From: Raoultibacter timonensis
Lineage (GTDB): Bacteria; Actinomycetota; Coriobacteriia; Coriobacteriales; Eggerthellaceae
Assembly (NCBI RefSeq): GCF_900240215.1
Contig: NZ_LT964679.1
Coordinates: forward strand, 1,908,538-1,944,366
Direction of reading: 5' to 3'
DNA length: 35,829 bases
In this document: piece by piece, positions 7,294 through 15,629 of the stretch
Position numbering within the stretch: the first letter of the stretch is position 1
How the letters are laid out: each line of letters starts with the position of its first letter
Position numbers and translations under genes: made by a program
The notes under the pieces: generated by a model
Seen by the model: the letters and a program-made list of their open reading frames with translations, nothing else
The model's database searches: none
Told to the model about the DNA's origin: nothing

Positions 7294-7363
7294 TTCTTAA
7301 GCCTAATCGTTCATGTAGCTTATTGCATACGGGACGGAGTCAGTACCATACGAGGAGCGCCCT

Positions 7364-7603
7364 ATGTTTGAGGGTTTTATCATTCCAGATATCTCGGAAG
7401 TACTCTTCCCGCTCTGTCTCGCGGTCGGCTATGTGGCGATTATAGGATCGGTATCCGCGATGGTGGTCAAACTCGTACGCTGGAGGGGGCAACGTTCAGA
7501 AATGGGCTTGCTCGCAACGGCTGAATGCAAGATCACCCTGCTTTGCTGCTCGACGTTCATGCTCATGGGCATATTGATCGTCGTCTTCTTCAATAGCATA
7601 TAG
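7364..7603 (+). CDS. Small two-helix membrane protein, unknown
   Basis: The 79-residue protein has two hydrophobic helices (about 13-37 and 55-76) joined by a short basic loop rich in Arg/Lys (KLVRWRGQR), so both termini probably face outward if the loop is cytoplasmic. GAGGAG lies 8 nt before the ATG. I recognise no family. It diverges from the radical SAM/peptide unit across 216 bp that carry two inverted repeats. It could belong to that system, for example as a membrane receptor or self-protection factor, but that is only positional inference. Confidence 0.65.
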   Translation: MFEGFIIPDISEVLFPLCLAVGYVAIIGSVSAMVVKLVRWRGQRSEMGLLATAECKITLLCCSTFMLMGILIVVFFNSI

Positions 7604-7652
7604 GCATTCCCCCGCCCGGACCCCCACCGCTACATTCAACCGGGCAAGCCAC

Positions 7653-8288
7653 TTACAGCAAGCAGGGCACATCGCGGATACCGGCACAGGCGAAATCGGG
7701 TCGCTCAGCCAACAGCGTCGCCTCGGAGAACATGCCCCACAGGGCGGCCGTCGTCTTGCATCCCGCACCGTTTCCCGCCTGAATGTCGTACGGGCTGTCG
7801 CCGACGTACATGCAGTCTTCGGAGGCGAATCCCAGAAGAGCAGCGCCGTGAATGACCGGCCCCGGCTGGGGCTTGTGCTCGGGCCAATCGTCCGAGCCGA
7901 TCATGCAGCCCAGATACGCGTCCAACCCGAACAGCTGCAATCCCTGCATAGCAGCCTCGTGGCGCTTCGACGTGACGACGCCGAGCGGATACCCCTCAGC
8001 GGCAAGCGCCTTCAACGTCTCCTCGGTGCCATCGAACGGGCTGACCATGCCGTCGTGCTTGATCGCATTGTATTCACGGTACACACGGAGCAGCTCATCG
8101 TGAAGCGTCTGATCGCTTGTAAAATCCCACATCTGCGTCGTAAGGGGCTGGCCGACTTTGGCCATAAGGCGCTCGGGAGGAATCTCCTCCCGAAGCACCG
8201 TTTTCACCGCATGCTGCATCGATTCGAGAATGAGGTCGTGCGTATCGAGCAGGGTTCCGTCGAGGTCGAAGAGAATCGCTTTGGTCAT
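7653..8288 (-). CDS. HAD-superfamily phosphatase (phosphoglycolate phosphatase-like)
   Basis: The 211-residue protein is a subfamily IA haloacid-dehalogenase-type hydrolase. Motif I is DLDGTLLD (nucleophile Asp8, acid Asp10), motif II is VVTSK, motif III is the Lys of EHKPQPGP, and motif IV is VGDSPYDIQAG. A helical cap occupies about residues 15-80. Such enzymes hydrolyse small phosphate esters such as phosphoglycolate or pyrophosphate (Gph/PpaX-like); the substrate is not predictable. Its ATG is 10 nt after the proS stop, so it is probably the last gene of the rseP-ispG-proS unit, although its ribosome site is weak. Confidence 0.9.
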   Translation of the reverse strand: MTKAILFDLDGTLLDTHDLILESMQHAVKTVLREEIPPERLMAKVGQPLTTQMWDFTSDQTLHDELLRVYREYNAIKHDGMVSPFDGTEETLKALAAEGYPLGVVTSKRHEAAMQGLQLFGLDAYLGCMIGSDDWPEHKPQPGPVIHGAALLGFASEDCMYVGDSPYDIQAGNGAGCKTTAALWGMFSEATLLAERPDFACAGIRDVPCLL

Positions 8289-8298
8289 GGATGCCGTA

Positions 8299-10050
8299 CT
8301 ATTCCGAGAACAGGCTGCCGAAGGCGCCGATACCCGAACCTTTGATGTTGCGCTTGGTGAAGGCCAGCGCCTCGGCTACCGCAGCGATGGATATATCGCG
8401 CTTTTCGCCCGTCCTGCGCAGCTTTATCTCGACCTTGCCCTCTTTAAGACCGCGTTTGCCAAGCACGATCTGCAACGGCCAACCGATGAGGTCGGCGTCG
8501 GCGAACTTCACGCCCGCGCGCTCGTCGCGATCGTCGATGACCACTTCAAAGCCGGCACGCGCGATATCGGCGGCAAGGCGCTCCGCCGCAGGCTGCACCT
8601 CTTCGTCGCCCACGTTGAGCGGAATGACGCACACGTGCGCGGGAGCCACCGAGACGGGCCAGAAAATGCCGTTCTCATCGTTATGCTGTTCGACGATAGC
8701 CGCCATGGACCTCGAGATGCCCACGCCGTAACACCCCATGAGGAAGTTCTGCTCGGAACCGTCTTCGGCTGAAAACGTAGCGCCCATCGATTTGGAATAC
8801 TTGTCGCCGAGCTGGAACACCTGCGACACCTCGATGCCGCGGGCCCCCTCGAGCGGAAGACCGCACTTGGGGCAGCAGTCGCCCGGTTTGACGACCACGA
8901 GATCGGCCCACACGTCCACTTCGAAATCCTCGCCTTGCTTGGCACCGACGTAATGGTAACCGTCCTCGTTCGCGCCGACCACCCAGCGGGGTATCGCCTG
9001 CAGGCTGCTGGCCGCAACTATGCGAACGCCCTCGGGAAGGCCCACAGGACCCATCGAGCCCTTGTGCAGGCCCGCCGCCTCCATTTCCTCGTCGGTCAAA
9101 AGCTCGAAGCCCTCGACCACGCGAGCGGCCTTGAGTTCGTTGAGGTCGTGATCGCCCGGCACGAAGAACACGGTGATTACGCCATCCTTGCCCTTGCCGG
9201 AAAGCGCTTTGACCGTTGACGATTCGGGAATGTCGAGGAACGCCGCCAATTCGGCGATGGTGTGCACGTCGGGCGTTGCGATCTTCGTAAGCGCGTCGGC
9301 CGCCGTATACTCGGTCGGACGGGCAAGGCCCTCGCCTGCTTCGGTATTGGCCGCATACCCGCACGAGCAGTGCACGAGCTCGGCTTCGCCCGCGTCGGCA
9401 AGAGCCATGAACTCGCAGGTCACACTGCCGCCGATCTGTCCGGAGTCCGCCTCGACGGGACGATAGTCCAAATCCATGCGCTCGCAGATCCTGCCGTAGG
9501 CGGCGCTCATGTCATCGTAGGTCTGCTGAAGCGATTCCTGGGAGTCGTGGAAGCTGTAGGCGTCCTTCATGATGAACTCGCGACCGCGCAGAAGCCCGAA
9601 GCGCGGACGGATCTCGTCGCGGAACTTCACCTGGATCTGATACAGCGAAAGCGGAAGCTGCTTGTAGGAACGCAGTTCATTGCGAACGAGCGCCGTGATG
9701 ATCTCCTCATGGGTGGGTCCGAGGCAGAACGGGCGATCGTGACGGTCGACGAGACGCATGAGCTCGGGGCCGTAATCATCCCAACGGCCGCTCTCGTGCC
9801 AGAGTTCCGCCGGCTGAAGCACCGGCATCATGATCTCCTGGGCGCCGATGCCGTCCATCTCGGATCGCACGATGTTCTCGACTTTCGCCAGAACCTTCTT
9901 GCCGAGCGGGAGGAAGGTGTAGACGCCCGATGCGGCCTTGCGAATCATACCCGCGCGAACGAGCAGGCGATGGCTCGCTATCTCGGCATCGGCGGGATCT
10001 TCCTTCAAGGTGGGAACGTACAGTTCGCTCATACGCATAATGTCAGTCAT
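8299..10050 (-). CDS. proS: Prolyl-tRNA synthetase
   Basis: ProS charges tRNA-Pro in the cytoplasm. The 583-residue class II enzyme is of the bacterial (E. coli-like) type. Motif 2 lies around RDEIRPRFGLLRGREFIMKD, an inserted YbaK-like editing domain occupies about 225-380 (it normally hydrolyses Ala-tRNA-Pro), motif 3 is GCYGVGISR, and an anticodon-binding domain is C-terminal. The ATG at 10050 is chosen over upstream codons in the same frame because it forms an ATGA overlap with the ispG stop and begins with a family-like N-terminus (MRMSELYVPTLKE). GGAGG lies slightly far upstream, which fits translational coupling to ispG. Confidence 0.97.
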   Translation of the reverse strand: MTDIMRMSELYVPTLKEDPADAEIASHRLLVRAGMIRKAASGVYTFLPLGKKVLAKVENIVRSEMDGIGAQEIMMPVLQPAELWHESGRWDDYGPELMRLVDRHDRPFCLGPTHEEIITALVRNELRSYKQLPLSLYQIQVKFRDEIRPRFGLLRGREFIMKDAYSFHDSQESLQQTYDDMSAAYGRICERMDLDYRPVEADSGQIGGSVTCEFMALADAGEAELVHCSCGYAANTEAGEGLARPTEYTAADALTKIATPDVHTIAELAAFLDIPESSTVKALSGKGKDGVITVFFVPGDHDLNELKAARVVEGFELLTDEEMEAAGLHKGSMGPVGLPEGVRIVAASSLQAIPRWVVGANEDGYHYVGAKQGEDFEVDVWADLVVVKPGDCCPKCGLPLEGARGIEVSQVFQLGDKYSKSMGATFSAEDGSEQNFLMGCYGVGISRSMAAIVEQHNDENGIFWPVSVAPAHVCVIPLNVGDEEVQPAAERLAADIARAGFEVVIDDRDERAGVKFADADLIGWPLQIVLGKRGLKEGKVEIKLRRTGEKRDISIAAVAEALAFTKRNIKGSGIGAFGSLFSE

Positions 10051-11150
10051 AGTCTTCCAATCTCCTCCATCAAAGCATCCACAATAGCGCCCTCCTCGAC
10101 CTTGCGCAAGGTCTTGCCCTGGGCGAATATCACTCCTGAACCCTTGCCGCACGCCACGCCGATATCGGCATCGGCCGCCTCGCCGGGTCCGTTCACCACG
10201 CATCCCATTACAGCCACCTTCACCGGTAGGGCTACCGACCGCAGCCGTGCTTCGACCTCTTTCGCGAGCGCGATGAGATCGACCTGACAGCGTCCGCACG
10301 TCGGGCAGCTGATGATCTCGGGAGATCGGCGGCGCAGGTCAAGCGCTGCAAGCAGCGTCCAACACGCACGAACCTCCTCGACGGGATCGTCGGTAAGCGA
10401 AATGCGCAGCGTATCCCCGATGCCGCTTTCGAGCAGAATACCCAAACCGCTCGCGGATTTGACGATGCCCTGGAACAGCGTGCCAGCCTCGGTGACGCCG
10501 ATGTGCAGCGGCACATCGGGAATCTCAGCCGAAAGCATGCGATACGTGAGCACCGTCGTCATGACATCATGCGCCTTCGCAGACACAACTATATCGTAAA
10601 ATCCCTGTTCTTCGAAGTGTTTTACGTAATCGGCAGCCGAACGCGCAAGCTTTTCCGGCAAGGTCATATCGCTTCGCGCAGCCAGTTCGGAATCGAGCGA
10701 GCCCGCGTTCACGCCGATGCGGATGGGAATGCGGGCTTCGCGCGCCGCCGCTATCACGCGATCGGTTTCGGCCAGCCCCCCGATGTTGCCCGGGTTGATG
10801 CGCAGCTTCGCAGCGCCCCGCCTGGCGGCCTCGATGGCGATATCGGCGTCGAAATGGATGTCGGCGACAACGGGAAGGGGCGATGCTTTGCACACGGCCT
10901 CGAACGTGCCGAGGCAGGCTTTGCGCGGAATGGCCATGCGCACGATCTCGCATCCAGCCTCGGCAAGCCGCTCGATCTGCGCCAGGTTGGCTGCCGCATC
11001 GTCGGCTGCCGCGTTGAGCATCGACTGCACGGCGCACGGCGCACCGCCGCCCACCGGCACTTCGCCCACCATCACACGGCGCGTCCTCGCGTTGGGCCGC
11101 GCCCGTACCGCCTCGTCAGCAGCTCCCTTGCCGCTTCGCTCCTCTTCCAT
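10047..11150 (-). CDS. ispG: 4-hydroxy-3-methylbut-2-enyl diphosphate synthase
   Basis: IspG (GcpE) performs the penultimate step of the MEP isoprenoid pathway, converting MEcPP to HMBPP with a [4Fe-4S] cluster. In the 367-residue protein, cluster ligands are visible as Cys282 and Cys285 (SCPTCGRCQ) and Cys317 with Glu324 (GCVVNGPGE), matching the E. coli spacing. The TIM-barrel part opens with VQSMLN, close to the usual VQSMTN. It lies 15 bp after rseP and overlaps proS by 4 nt (ATGA), so the three are translated as a unit. Dxr, another MEP enzyme, is in the neighbouring operon. Confidence 0.97.
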   Translation of the reverse strand: MEEERSGKGAADEAVRARPNARTRRVMVGEVPVGGGAPCAVQSMLNAAADDAAANLAQIERLAEAGCEIVRMAIPRKACLGTFEAVCKASPLPVVADIHFDADIAIEAARRGAAKLRINPGNIGGLAETDRVIAAAREARIPIRIGVNAGSLDSELAARSDMTLPEKLARSAADYVKHFEEQGFYDIVVSAKAHDVMTTVLTYRMLSAEIPDVPLHIGVTEAGTLFQGIVKSASGLGILLESGIGDTLRISLTDDPVEEVRACWTLLAALDLRRRSPEIISCPTCGRCQVDLIALAKEVEARLRSVALPVKVAVMGCVVNGPGEAADADIGVACGKGSGVIFAQGKTLRKVEEGAIVDALMEEIGRL

Positions 11151-11165
11151 CGCAAACCCCTATCG

Positions 11166-12257
11166 CTAACCCCAGTTCCCGAATATGAACCGCTGGATAT
11201 CCTGGTTGATCATCACCAGGAACAGCCCGACGAACAGCAGCATGCCGACCGTGCTCATGTAGTTGAGCGCGCGCATGGTCACGAGCTTCTTGGTGATCTT
11301 CTGGAACACCTCGATGATGAAGCGCCCACCGTCGAGCGGGGGGATCGGGATGAGGTTCATGATGCCGAGCGACACCGAGATCATCGCCACGAACTGTAAG
11401 AACATCACGATGCCCGCATCGGCGTAGTCCTTGGCCAAAACGGCGATGCCCATAACCGACGTCGAGTTCGAAACGGTATCGCCGAACGTTGCGGGATTGA
11501 ACAGTCCGATCACCGCCGACACCACCGCGCCGATGTAGTTGAACCCGGCCTGGACGGCCTGCAGCGGGTTCACGGTCATATGGGATATCTCACCCGTCTG
11601 GGTGTTCTGCACGTCGAAGCCGATGATCGAGAACAGGATCACGAACATGAGGATGGCGAACAGCAGGTTCACAAGCGGACCCGCGAGGATGATGGTCGAG
11701 CGCTTCCAGAACGGAAGGCTGCGGTACTGCTGCTTGCGCTCGCTCTCGAAGAACCCGTGCGGATCGGCAACGATGCGCTGCTGTCCGAGCTCGTAGGGCT
11801 CGACGCCCTTCGCAAGCTCCTTGACACTCGGCTTCACTTCGGGTGCACGGTAGGTATTGAACTGGTCTTTCTTGGTGGGTCCGGCGATACTGCCCCATTC
11901 GGTGAGCTGCTCGAGCGCATCGTAGGCCTCGTCATCGGTAATGCCGAGTTCCGATGCGACATCTTCCATGTTGGCAACGCCGCGCCGGTAGACGCAGGCG
12001 AGCACGCGCTCGAGATGAGGGCTCTCGCCGCCGGGCTCCATGCCGCAAATGCGCGCATAGCCGCCAAGCGGGATAGCGGTCACGCCGAATTTGGTTCCGC
12101 CCCGGATAAAGCCGATGTTCGGACCGGGAAGGCCCAGCATGAACTCGGTAACGCGAACGCCGAACGCGCGCGCTGCAAGGTAGTGCCCGCCCTCGTGGAT
12201 GAAGACGAGAAATCCCAGTACGATGATGCCGTACAAGATCATCAGGATGACGTCCAT
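11166..12257 (-). CDS. rseP: RseP-like site-2 protease with winged-helix insert and no visible PDZ
   Basis: This is a 363-residue intramembrane zinc metalloprotease (M50). The first helix carries HEGGH at 21-25, the catalytic motif, and the later helix has NLIPIPPLDGG (301-311), which supplies the third zinc ligand. GPLVN is at 193-197. Family members cleave anti-sigma factors or signal-peptide remnants. Unusually, residues about 84-126 (with VYRRGVANMEDVASELG and a following acidic helix) read like a winged-helix domain inserted in the first loop. The place after GPLVN where PDZ domains normally lie has only a short linker and more hydrophobic sequence. AAGGAG precedes the ATG. It leads the rseP-ispG-proS-HAD unit. 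Confidence 0.9.
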   Translation of the reverse strand: MDVILMILYGIIVLGFLVFIHEGGHYLAARAFGVRVTEFMLGLPGPNIGFIRGGTKFGVTAIPLGGYARICGMEPGGESPHLERVLACVYRRGVANMEDVASELGITDDEAYDALEQLTEWGSIAGPTKKDQFNTYRAPEVKPSVKELAKGVEPYELGQQRIVADPHGFFESERKQQYRSLPFWKRSTIILAGPLVNLLFAILMFVILFSIIGFDVQNTQTGEISHMTVNPLQAVQAGFNYIGAVVSAVIGLFNPATFGDTVSNSTSVMGIAVLAKDYADAGIVMFLQFVAMISVSLGIMNLIPIPPLDGGRFIIEVFQKITKKLVTMRALNYMSTVGMLLFVGLFLVMINQDIQRFIFGNWG

Positions 12258-12272
12258 ATGCTGCTCCTTATG

Positions 12273-12291
12273 AAAAACGGCGTATCCGCCG
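12273..12291 (-). terminator. Attenuator-like hairpin in the rseP leader
   Basis: On the minus strand CGGCG-GATA-CGCCG is followed by five T residues, ending 15 nt before the rseP start and just before its AAGGAG site. It lies downstream of the apparent rseP promoter, so it could terminate read-through from the dxr operon or attenuate the leader. The stem is short (5 bp), hence moderate confidence. Confidence 0.45.
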
Positions 12292-12310
12292 ATAAAATGT
12301 CGAGGGTATT

Positions 12311-12316
12311 ATTATA
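12311..12316 (-). promoter_or_regulatory. Consensus -10 box for the rseP operon
   Basis: The minus strand reads TATAAT, 54 bp upstream of rseP, in an AT-rich patch. No good -35 is seen. It suggests rseP-ispG-proS-HAD is transcribed separately from pyrH-dxr. Confidence 0.4.
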
Positions 12317-12506
12317 GAAAGACTTACATTCAAACGGCCAGACGCACGGTAATCCCACAAACTTACGCAAGAATCTCCGTCCGAATACCGCAAAAGGCGT
12401 AGGGCGAAGGTCCTCGAAGCAGCGAGAAGCCCGCATCCTTTGCAACGCGGCACGCAGCGAACTTCGATGCGAAGCGGAAACCCGATCCGCCCAGAGCAGA
12501 TTCGGC

Positions 12507-13418
12507 TTACAGACAAACTCCCAGCTGCGCGAACCTTTCATCGGAAAGCGTGCCACCCGCGACCGTGCACACGGCACCCGCAACCTTGTTCGCAATCGCG
12601 AGCGCGTCCTCCCAACCGCACCCCGCATTACGCGCAGCCACAAGCGCACCGAGGTGGGCGTCGCCAGCGCCAACCGTATCGACGGGCTCCACAGGGTCGG
12701 TCGGCACAAACAGATGCTCTTCTCCTGAGAACAGATGCGCGCCCCGCGCCCCTTCGGTGACCACGACGGTATTGCCGCTCGCAGCCTCGATGGCTCGCGC
12801 CGCTTCCCCAATGGTCGATTTTCCCGTATACGCAAGCGCCTCCAGTTCGTTCAGGTGCCATATCGGATGAAGAGCGTTGATGCGGGAGGTCTTTTCGGGT
12901 CCGACACCCTCGATGCGCGGACCGGGTGCGTAGAAGAATTCAATCGCGGAATGCTCCTCGAGAAACGAGATTATCGCGTTGCCTCCGGCGCCCTCGATCT
13001 CGTAGCCGCTCGCAAGAGCCTGCCCGAACCGGGCGGCGTCGACGGCTTCGAACCATGCAGGCTCGAAGCGCCGCTCGATTCCCGGCGACGTGATCATGGT
13101 CCGCTCGCCATCCGGCTCCACAAGGCAGGTGCACGAACCGCAATCGAGCGAAGTATCGATCCGGAGCGCCGCCAAACCGCGCGCCTCGATCTCCTTTTTG
13201 ACGAAATCGGCGAACACGCCGCTTCCGATCGGCGCGAACAAGAATCCCGGTCTTCCGAGCTGCCGGATAACGTTGGCCGAATTGAATGCGCTTCCCCCGA
13301 CTATCGCATCGCGATGCTCCACCACCACGCCTTCGCCCCTCTCGGGCAGGCGCGAGACGTTGCACACGATATCCACCATGATCGCACCGATCGAGAGAAC
13401 GGCTTTCTCTTGCACCAT
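12507..13418 (-). CDS. PfkB-family carbohydrate/nucleoside kinase
   Basis: The 303-residue ribokinase-fold sugar or nucleoside kinase has the N-terminal glycine motif GGSAFNSANVIRQLG and the C-terminal PVDTVGAGDAHLGAL, where the Asp of GAGD is the catalytic base. The substrate is unknown; the overall look is closest to ribokinase/ADP-dependent sugar kinases rather than 1-phosphofructokinase. ATG 13418 is chosen because GGGGG lies 5 nt upstream; an in-frame ATG at 13448 would overlap dxr. It starts 11 nt after the dxr stop, so it is co-transcribed with dxr, and it interrupts the common dxr-rseP adjacency. Confidence 0.88.
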   Translation of the reverse strand: MVQEKAVLSIGAIMVDIVCNVSRLPERGEGVVVEHRDAIVGGSAFNSANVIRQLGRPGFLFAPIGSGVFADFVKKEIEARGLAALRIDTSLDCGSCTCLVEPDGERTMITSPGIERRFEPAWFEAVDAARFGQALASGYEIEGAGGNAIISFLEEHSAIEFFYAPGPRIEGVGPEKTSRINALHPIWHLNELEALAYTGKSTIGEAARAIEAASGNTVVVTEGARGAHLFSGEEHLFVPTDPVEPVDTVGAGDAHLGALVAARNAGCGWEDALAIANKVAGAVCTVAGGTLSDERFAQLGVCL

Positions 13419-13429
13419 GCGATCCCCCG

Positions 13430-14668
13430 TTATCTCGCGTTGATCCATGCATCCGCCGTACGGCGTGCCCACCCGTCGGTCTCCTCGAGCTGCTCGAGGC
13501 TTTCGACCGGCCTCGTCTCGTGCGCTTCCATGACCGCTTCTACGCACCCCGCGATATCGAGGTACGCGCACCGTTCGGCGAGAAACGCGGCCACCGCGAT
13601 CTCGTTTGCCGCGTTCATAACGCACGGCAGCGTACCGCCCGCGCGCCCCGCCTCGCGAGCAAGCGCAAGACACCGGAACGTATCGGCATCGGGTGCAGCG
13701 AATTCCAGCGAGCCGAGCGTGCGGAAGTCCATCGGCCGCACCGGCGCATCCCATCGATCGGGATACGAAAGCGCGAACTGGATCGGGATGCGCATGTCGG
13801 TGGTGCCGAGATGCGCCTTCACGCTGCCGTCGGAGAACTCCACCATCGAATGGATGGCGCTCTGCGGCTGCACGACAACCTCGATTCTGTCGTAGGGCAT
13901 GTCGAACAGATGGTGAGCCTCGATCACCTCGAGGCCTTTGTTCATGAGCGTCGATGAATCGATCGATATCTTCGCACCCATGTTCCACGTGGGATGGGCG
14001 AGCGCTTGAGCGGGCGTGATATCGACAAGCTCCTCTTTGGTGCGGCCCCTGAACGGTCCGCCCGAGGCGGTAACCCAGAGCCTGGTCACCTCGTCGGCAC
14101 GCTCGCCGAGCAGGCACTGGTAGATTGCCCCGTGCTCCGAATCGATGGGCATGAGCGCACCCGCAGGACCCGTCTTCGGGGCGAGTCCGTTTGCACGCCG
14201 CTGCGCATCGACTTGAGCGGCCAGCGGCATGATAAGATCGCCGCCTACCACCAGCGATTCCTTGTTCGCAAGCGCAAGCACCTTGCCCGCGCGGAGCGTC
14301 TCGTAGCTCGCGCGCAACCCTGCCGCGCCCACAAGCGCGTTCACCACAACGTCCGCCTCGGGAAGCCGAACGAGGTCGACGACCGCATCCTGGCCGAATC
14401 CCAGCGTTGCCGCGTTTTCGGCATCGCCGGCAAGCGCCAGATGCGCCGCCAGCGATCGGGCGGCCGGCGCTTCGCGAAGGCTCTCGTCGCCCACCGCCGC
14501 ATGGAGAACGCCGAACTCGCGAACCTGCGCCTCGAGCGCGTCAACACGCGTCCCGAGCGCCAGGCCGACCACTTCGAGCCTATCGGCGTGCCTCCGCACC
14601 ACGTCGAGCGTCTGGCCTCCGATGGATCCCGACGAACCGAGAACGACGATGCGCTTCCTGGAAGACAT
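13430..14668 (-). CDS. dxr: 1-deoxy-D-xylulose-5-phosphate reductoisomerase
   Basis: Dxr makes MEP from DXP with NADPH, the first committed step of the MEP pathway. Visible are the nucleotide-binding GSSGSIG at about 11-17, the central metal-binding IDSEHGAIYQCL, the flexible-loop region, and STLMNKGLEVIEAHHLF. ATG 14668 gives 412 residues, slightly long for the family. The surplus is a roughly 20-residue Ala/Gly/Pro-rich stretch (QRRANGLAPKTGPAGAL) just before IDSEH. Earlier in-frame ATG 14752 would run into the cdsA terminus and adds a non-family segment. The gene lies 52 bp after cdsA and 11 bp before the PfkB kinase. Confidence 0.96.
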   Translation of the reverse strand: MSSRKRIVVLGSSGSIGGQTLDVVRRHADRLEVVGLALGTRVDALEAQVREFGVLHAAVGDESLREAPAARSLAAHLALAGDAENAATLGFGQDAVVDLVRLPEADVVVNALVGAAGLRASYETLRAGKVLALANKESLVVGGDLIMPLAAQVDAQRRANGLAPKTGPAGALMPIDSEHGAIYQCLLGERADEVTRLWVTASGGPFRGRTKEELVDITPAQALAHPTWNMGAKISIDSSTLMNKGLEVIEAHHLFDMPYDRIEVVVQPQSAIHSMVEFSDGSVKAHLGTTDMRIPIQFALSYPDRWDAPVRPMDFRTLGSLEFAAPDADTFRCLALAREAGRAGGTLPCVMNAANEIAVAAFLAERCAYLDIAGCVEAVMEAHETRPVESLEQLEETDGWARRTADAWINAR

Positions 14669-14720
14669 ATGGCATGCACCTTTCCGCGACGTAGCAACGC
14701 CGCGCACCCGTACGCGGGCC

Positions 14721-15629
14721 TCAAACGACAAACGGAATACAGCCTCCGGCAACCAGCAGTATCGCAGACGTCACCGAGACGAGGAACAGCGAATCGGTAC
14801 GGTCGAGCAAGCCTCCGTGGCCCGGCATGATCGTACCTGAATCCTTGAATCCTGAATTGCGCTTGATGCGGCTTTCGGCGAGATCGCCGAGCACGCCCAT
14901 AAGACCGCAGATCAAACCGAAGAACAACGCCTGAACCACATCCATGGTGACACCCGGAATGTAGGTCATCGCGCACCAGACGACCATGGATCCCACCAGA
15001 CCGGCGAAAAAGCCCTCCCAGCTTTTCTTAGGGCTCGTCCGGGGCGCGAGTTTATGCTTTCCGAATTTTCGGCCGATCAGATAGGCGAACGTATCGTTGG
15101 CCCATACGCTGAGGAAGATGCCGAGCACGAGAACGCCTCCCCACGGATCGGGAAGCGACATCCGCACGACCATGATGCCCGAAAGGAGCAGCCCCGTGTA
15201 GGCTGCACCGAAAAAGCTCACGCCCACATCGGGCACCCGCGCGCGCGTCCAGAACACGTACCACGCGATGAGGGTAACGAGCAGGCCGACGCTTACCATG
15301 AGCGCGCCCGCAAGCCCGAAGAAGAACACGCTCAACGGGTAGAGGATCGCCGCGATGATGCCGAGCAACTCGTTGGGGAGCTTCGCGTCGGATCGTAGCA
15401 TATAATAGAATTCACCTGCGGATATACCAGCCGTGGCTGCAAGCAGCACGACCGTGGTGATATCGTTTACGAGAATGCAGATGACCGAGATGGCGATGTA
15501 GATGAACCCCGTGCGAAAACGCACCTGGATATCGGTCGGGTTCTTGAGTTTCTCGGGCGTTTTATCGAGGGCGAATTTCTTGATGCGCCCCGTGCTCCCG
15601 GGATTGTCCTTCGACTCGTCGGCGGCCAT
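14721..15629 (-). CDS. cdsA: Phosphatidate cytidylyltransferase
   Basis: CdsA condenses phosphatidic acid with CTP to CDP-diacylglycerol, the branch point of phospholipid synthesis, in the inner membrane. The 302-residue protein has a roughly 45-residue hydrophilic N-terminus, about eight transmembrane helices, and the family signature near the C-terminus: SRIKRNSGFKDSG followed by PGHGGLLDRTDS, which holds the metal-binding acidic residues. Its ATG directly follows the uppS stop (TAGATG), indicating tight coupling, with GGTGGGG as the ribosome site inside uppS. Confidence 0.96.
   Translation of the reverse strand: MAADESKDNPGSTGRIKKFALDKTPEKLKNPTDIQVRFRTGFIYIAISVICILVNDITTVVLLAATAGISAGEFYYMLRSDAKLPNELLGIIAAILYPLSVFFFGLAGALMVSVGLLVTLIAWYVFWTRARVPDVGVSFFGAAYTGLLLSGIMVVRMSLPDPWGGVLVLGIFLSVWANDTFAYLIGRKFGKHKLAPRTSPKKSWEGFFAGLVGSMVVWCAMTYIPGVTMDVVQALFFGLICGLMGVLGDLAESRIKRNSGFKDSGTIMPGHGGLLDRTDSLFLVSVTSAILLVAGGCIPFVV

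Noticed and set aside
6128..7300. 390-codon plus-strand frame across the radical SAM gene
   Set aside because: Antisense to a gene with intact SPASM motifs; not protein-like.
7614..7645. GCCCGG/CCGGGC inverted repeat between the small membrane protein and HAD genes
   Set aside because: Arms are only 6 bp with a 20-nt loop and no T-run; not enough for a terminator call.
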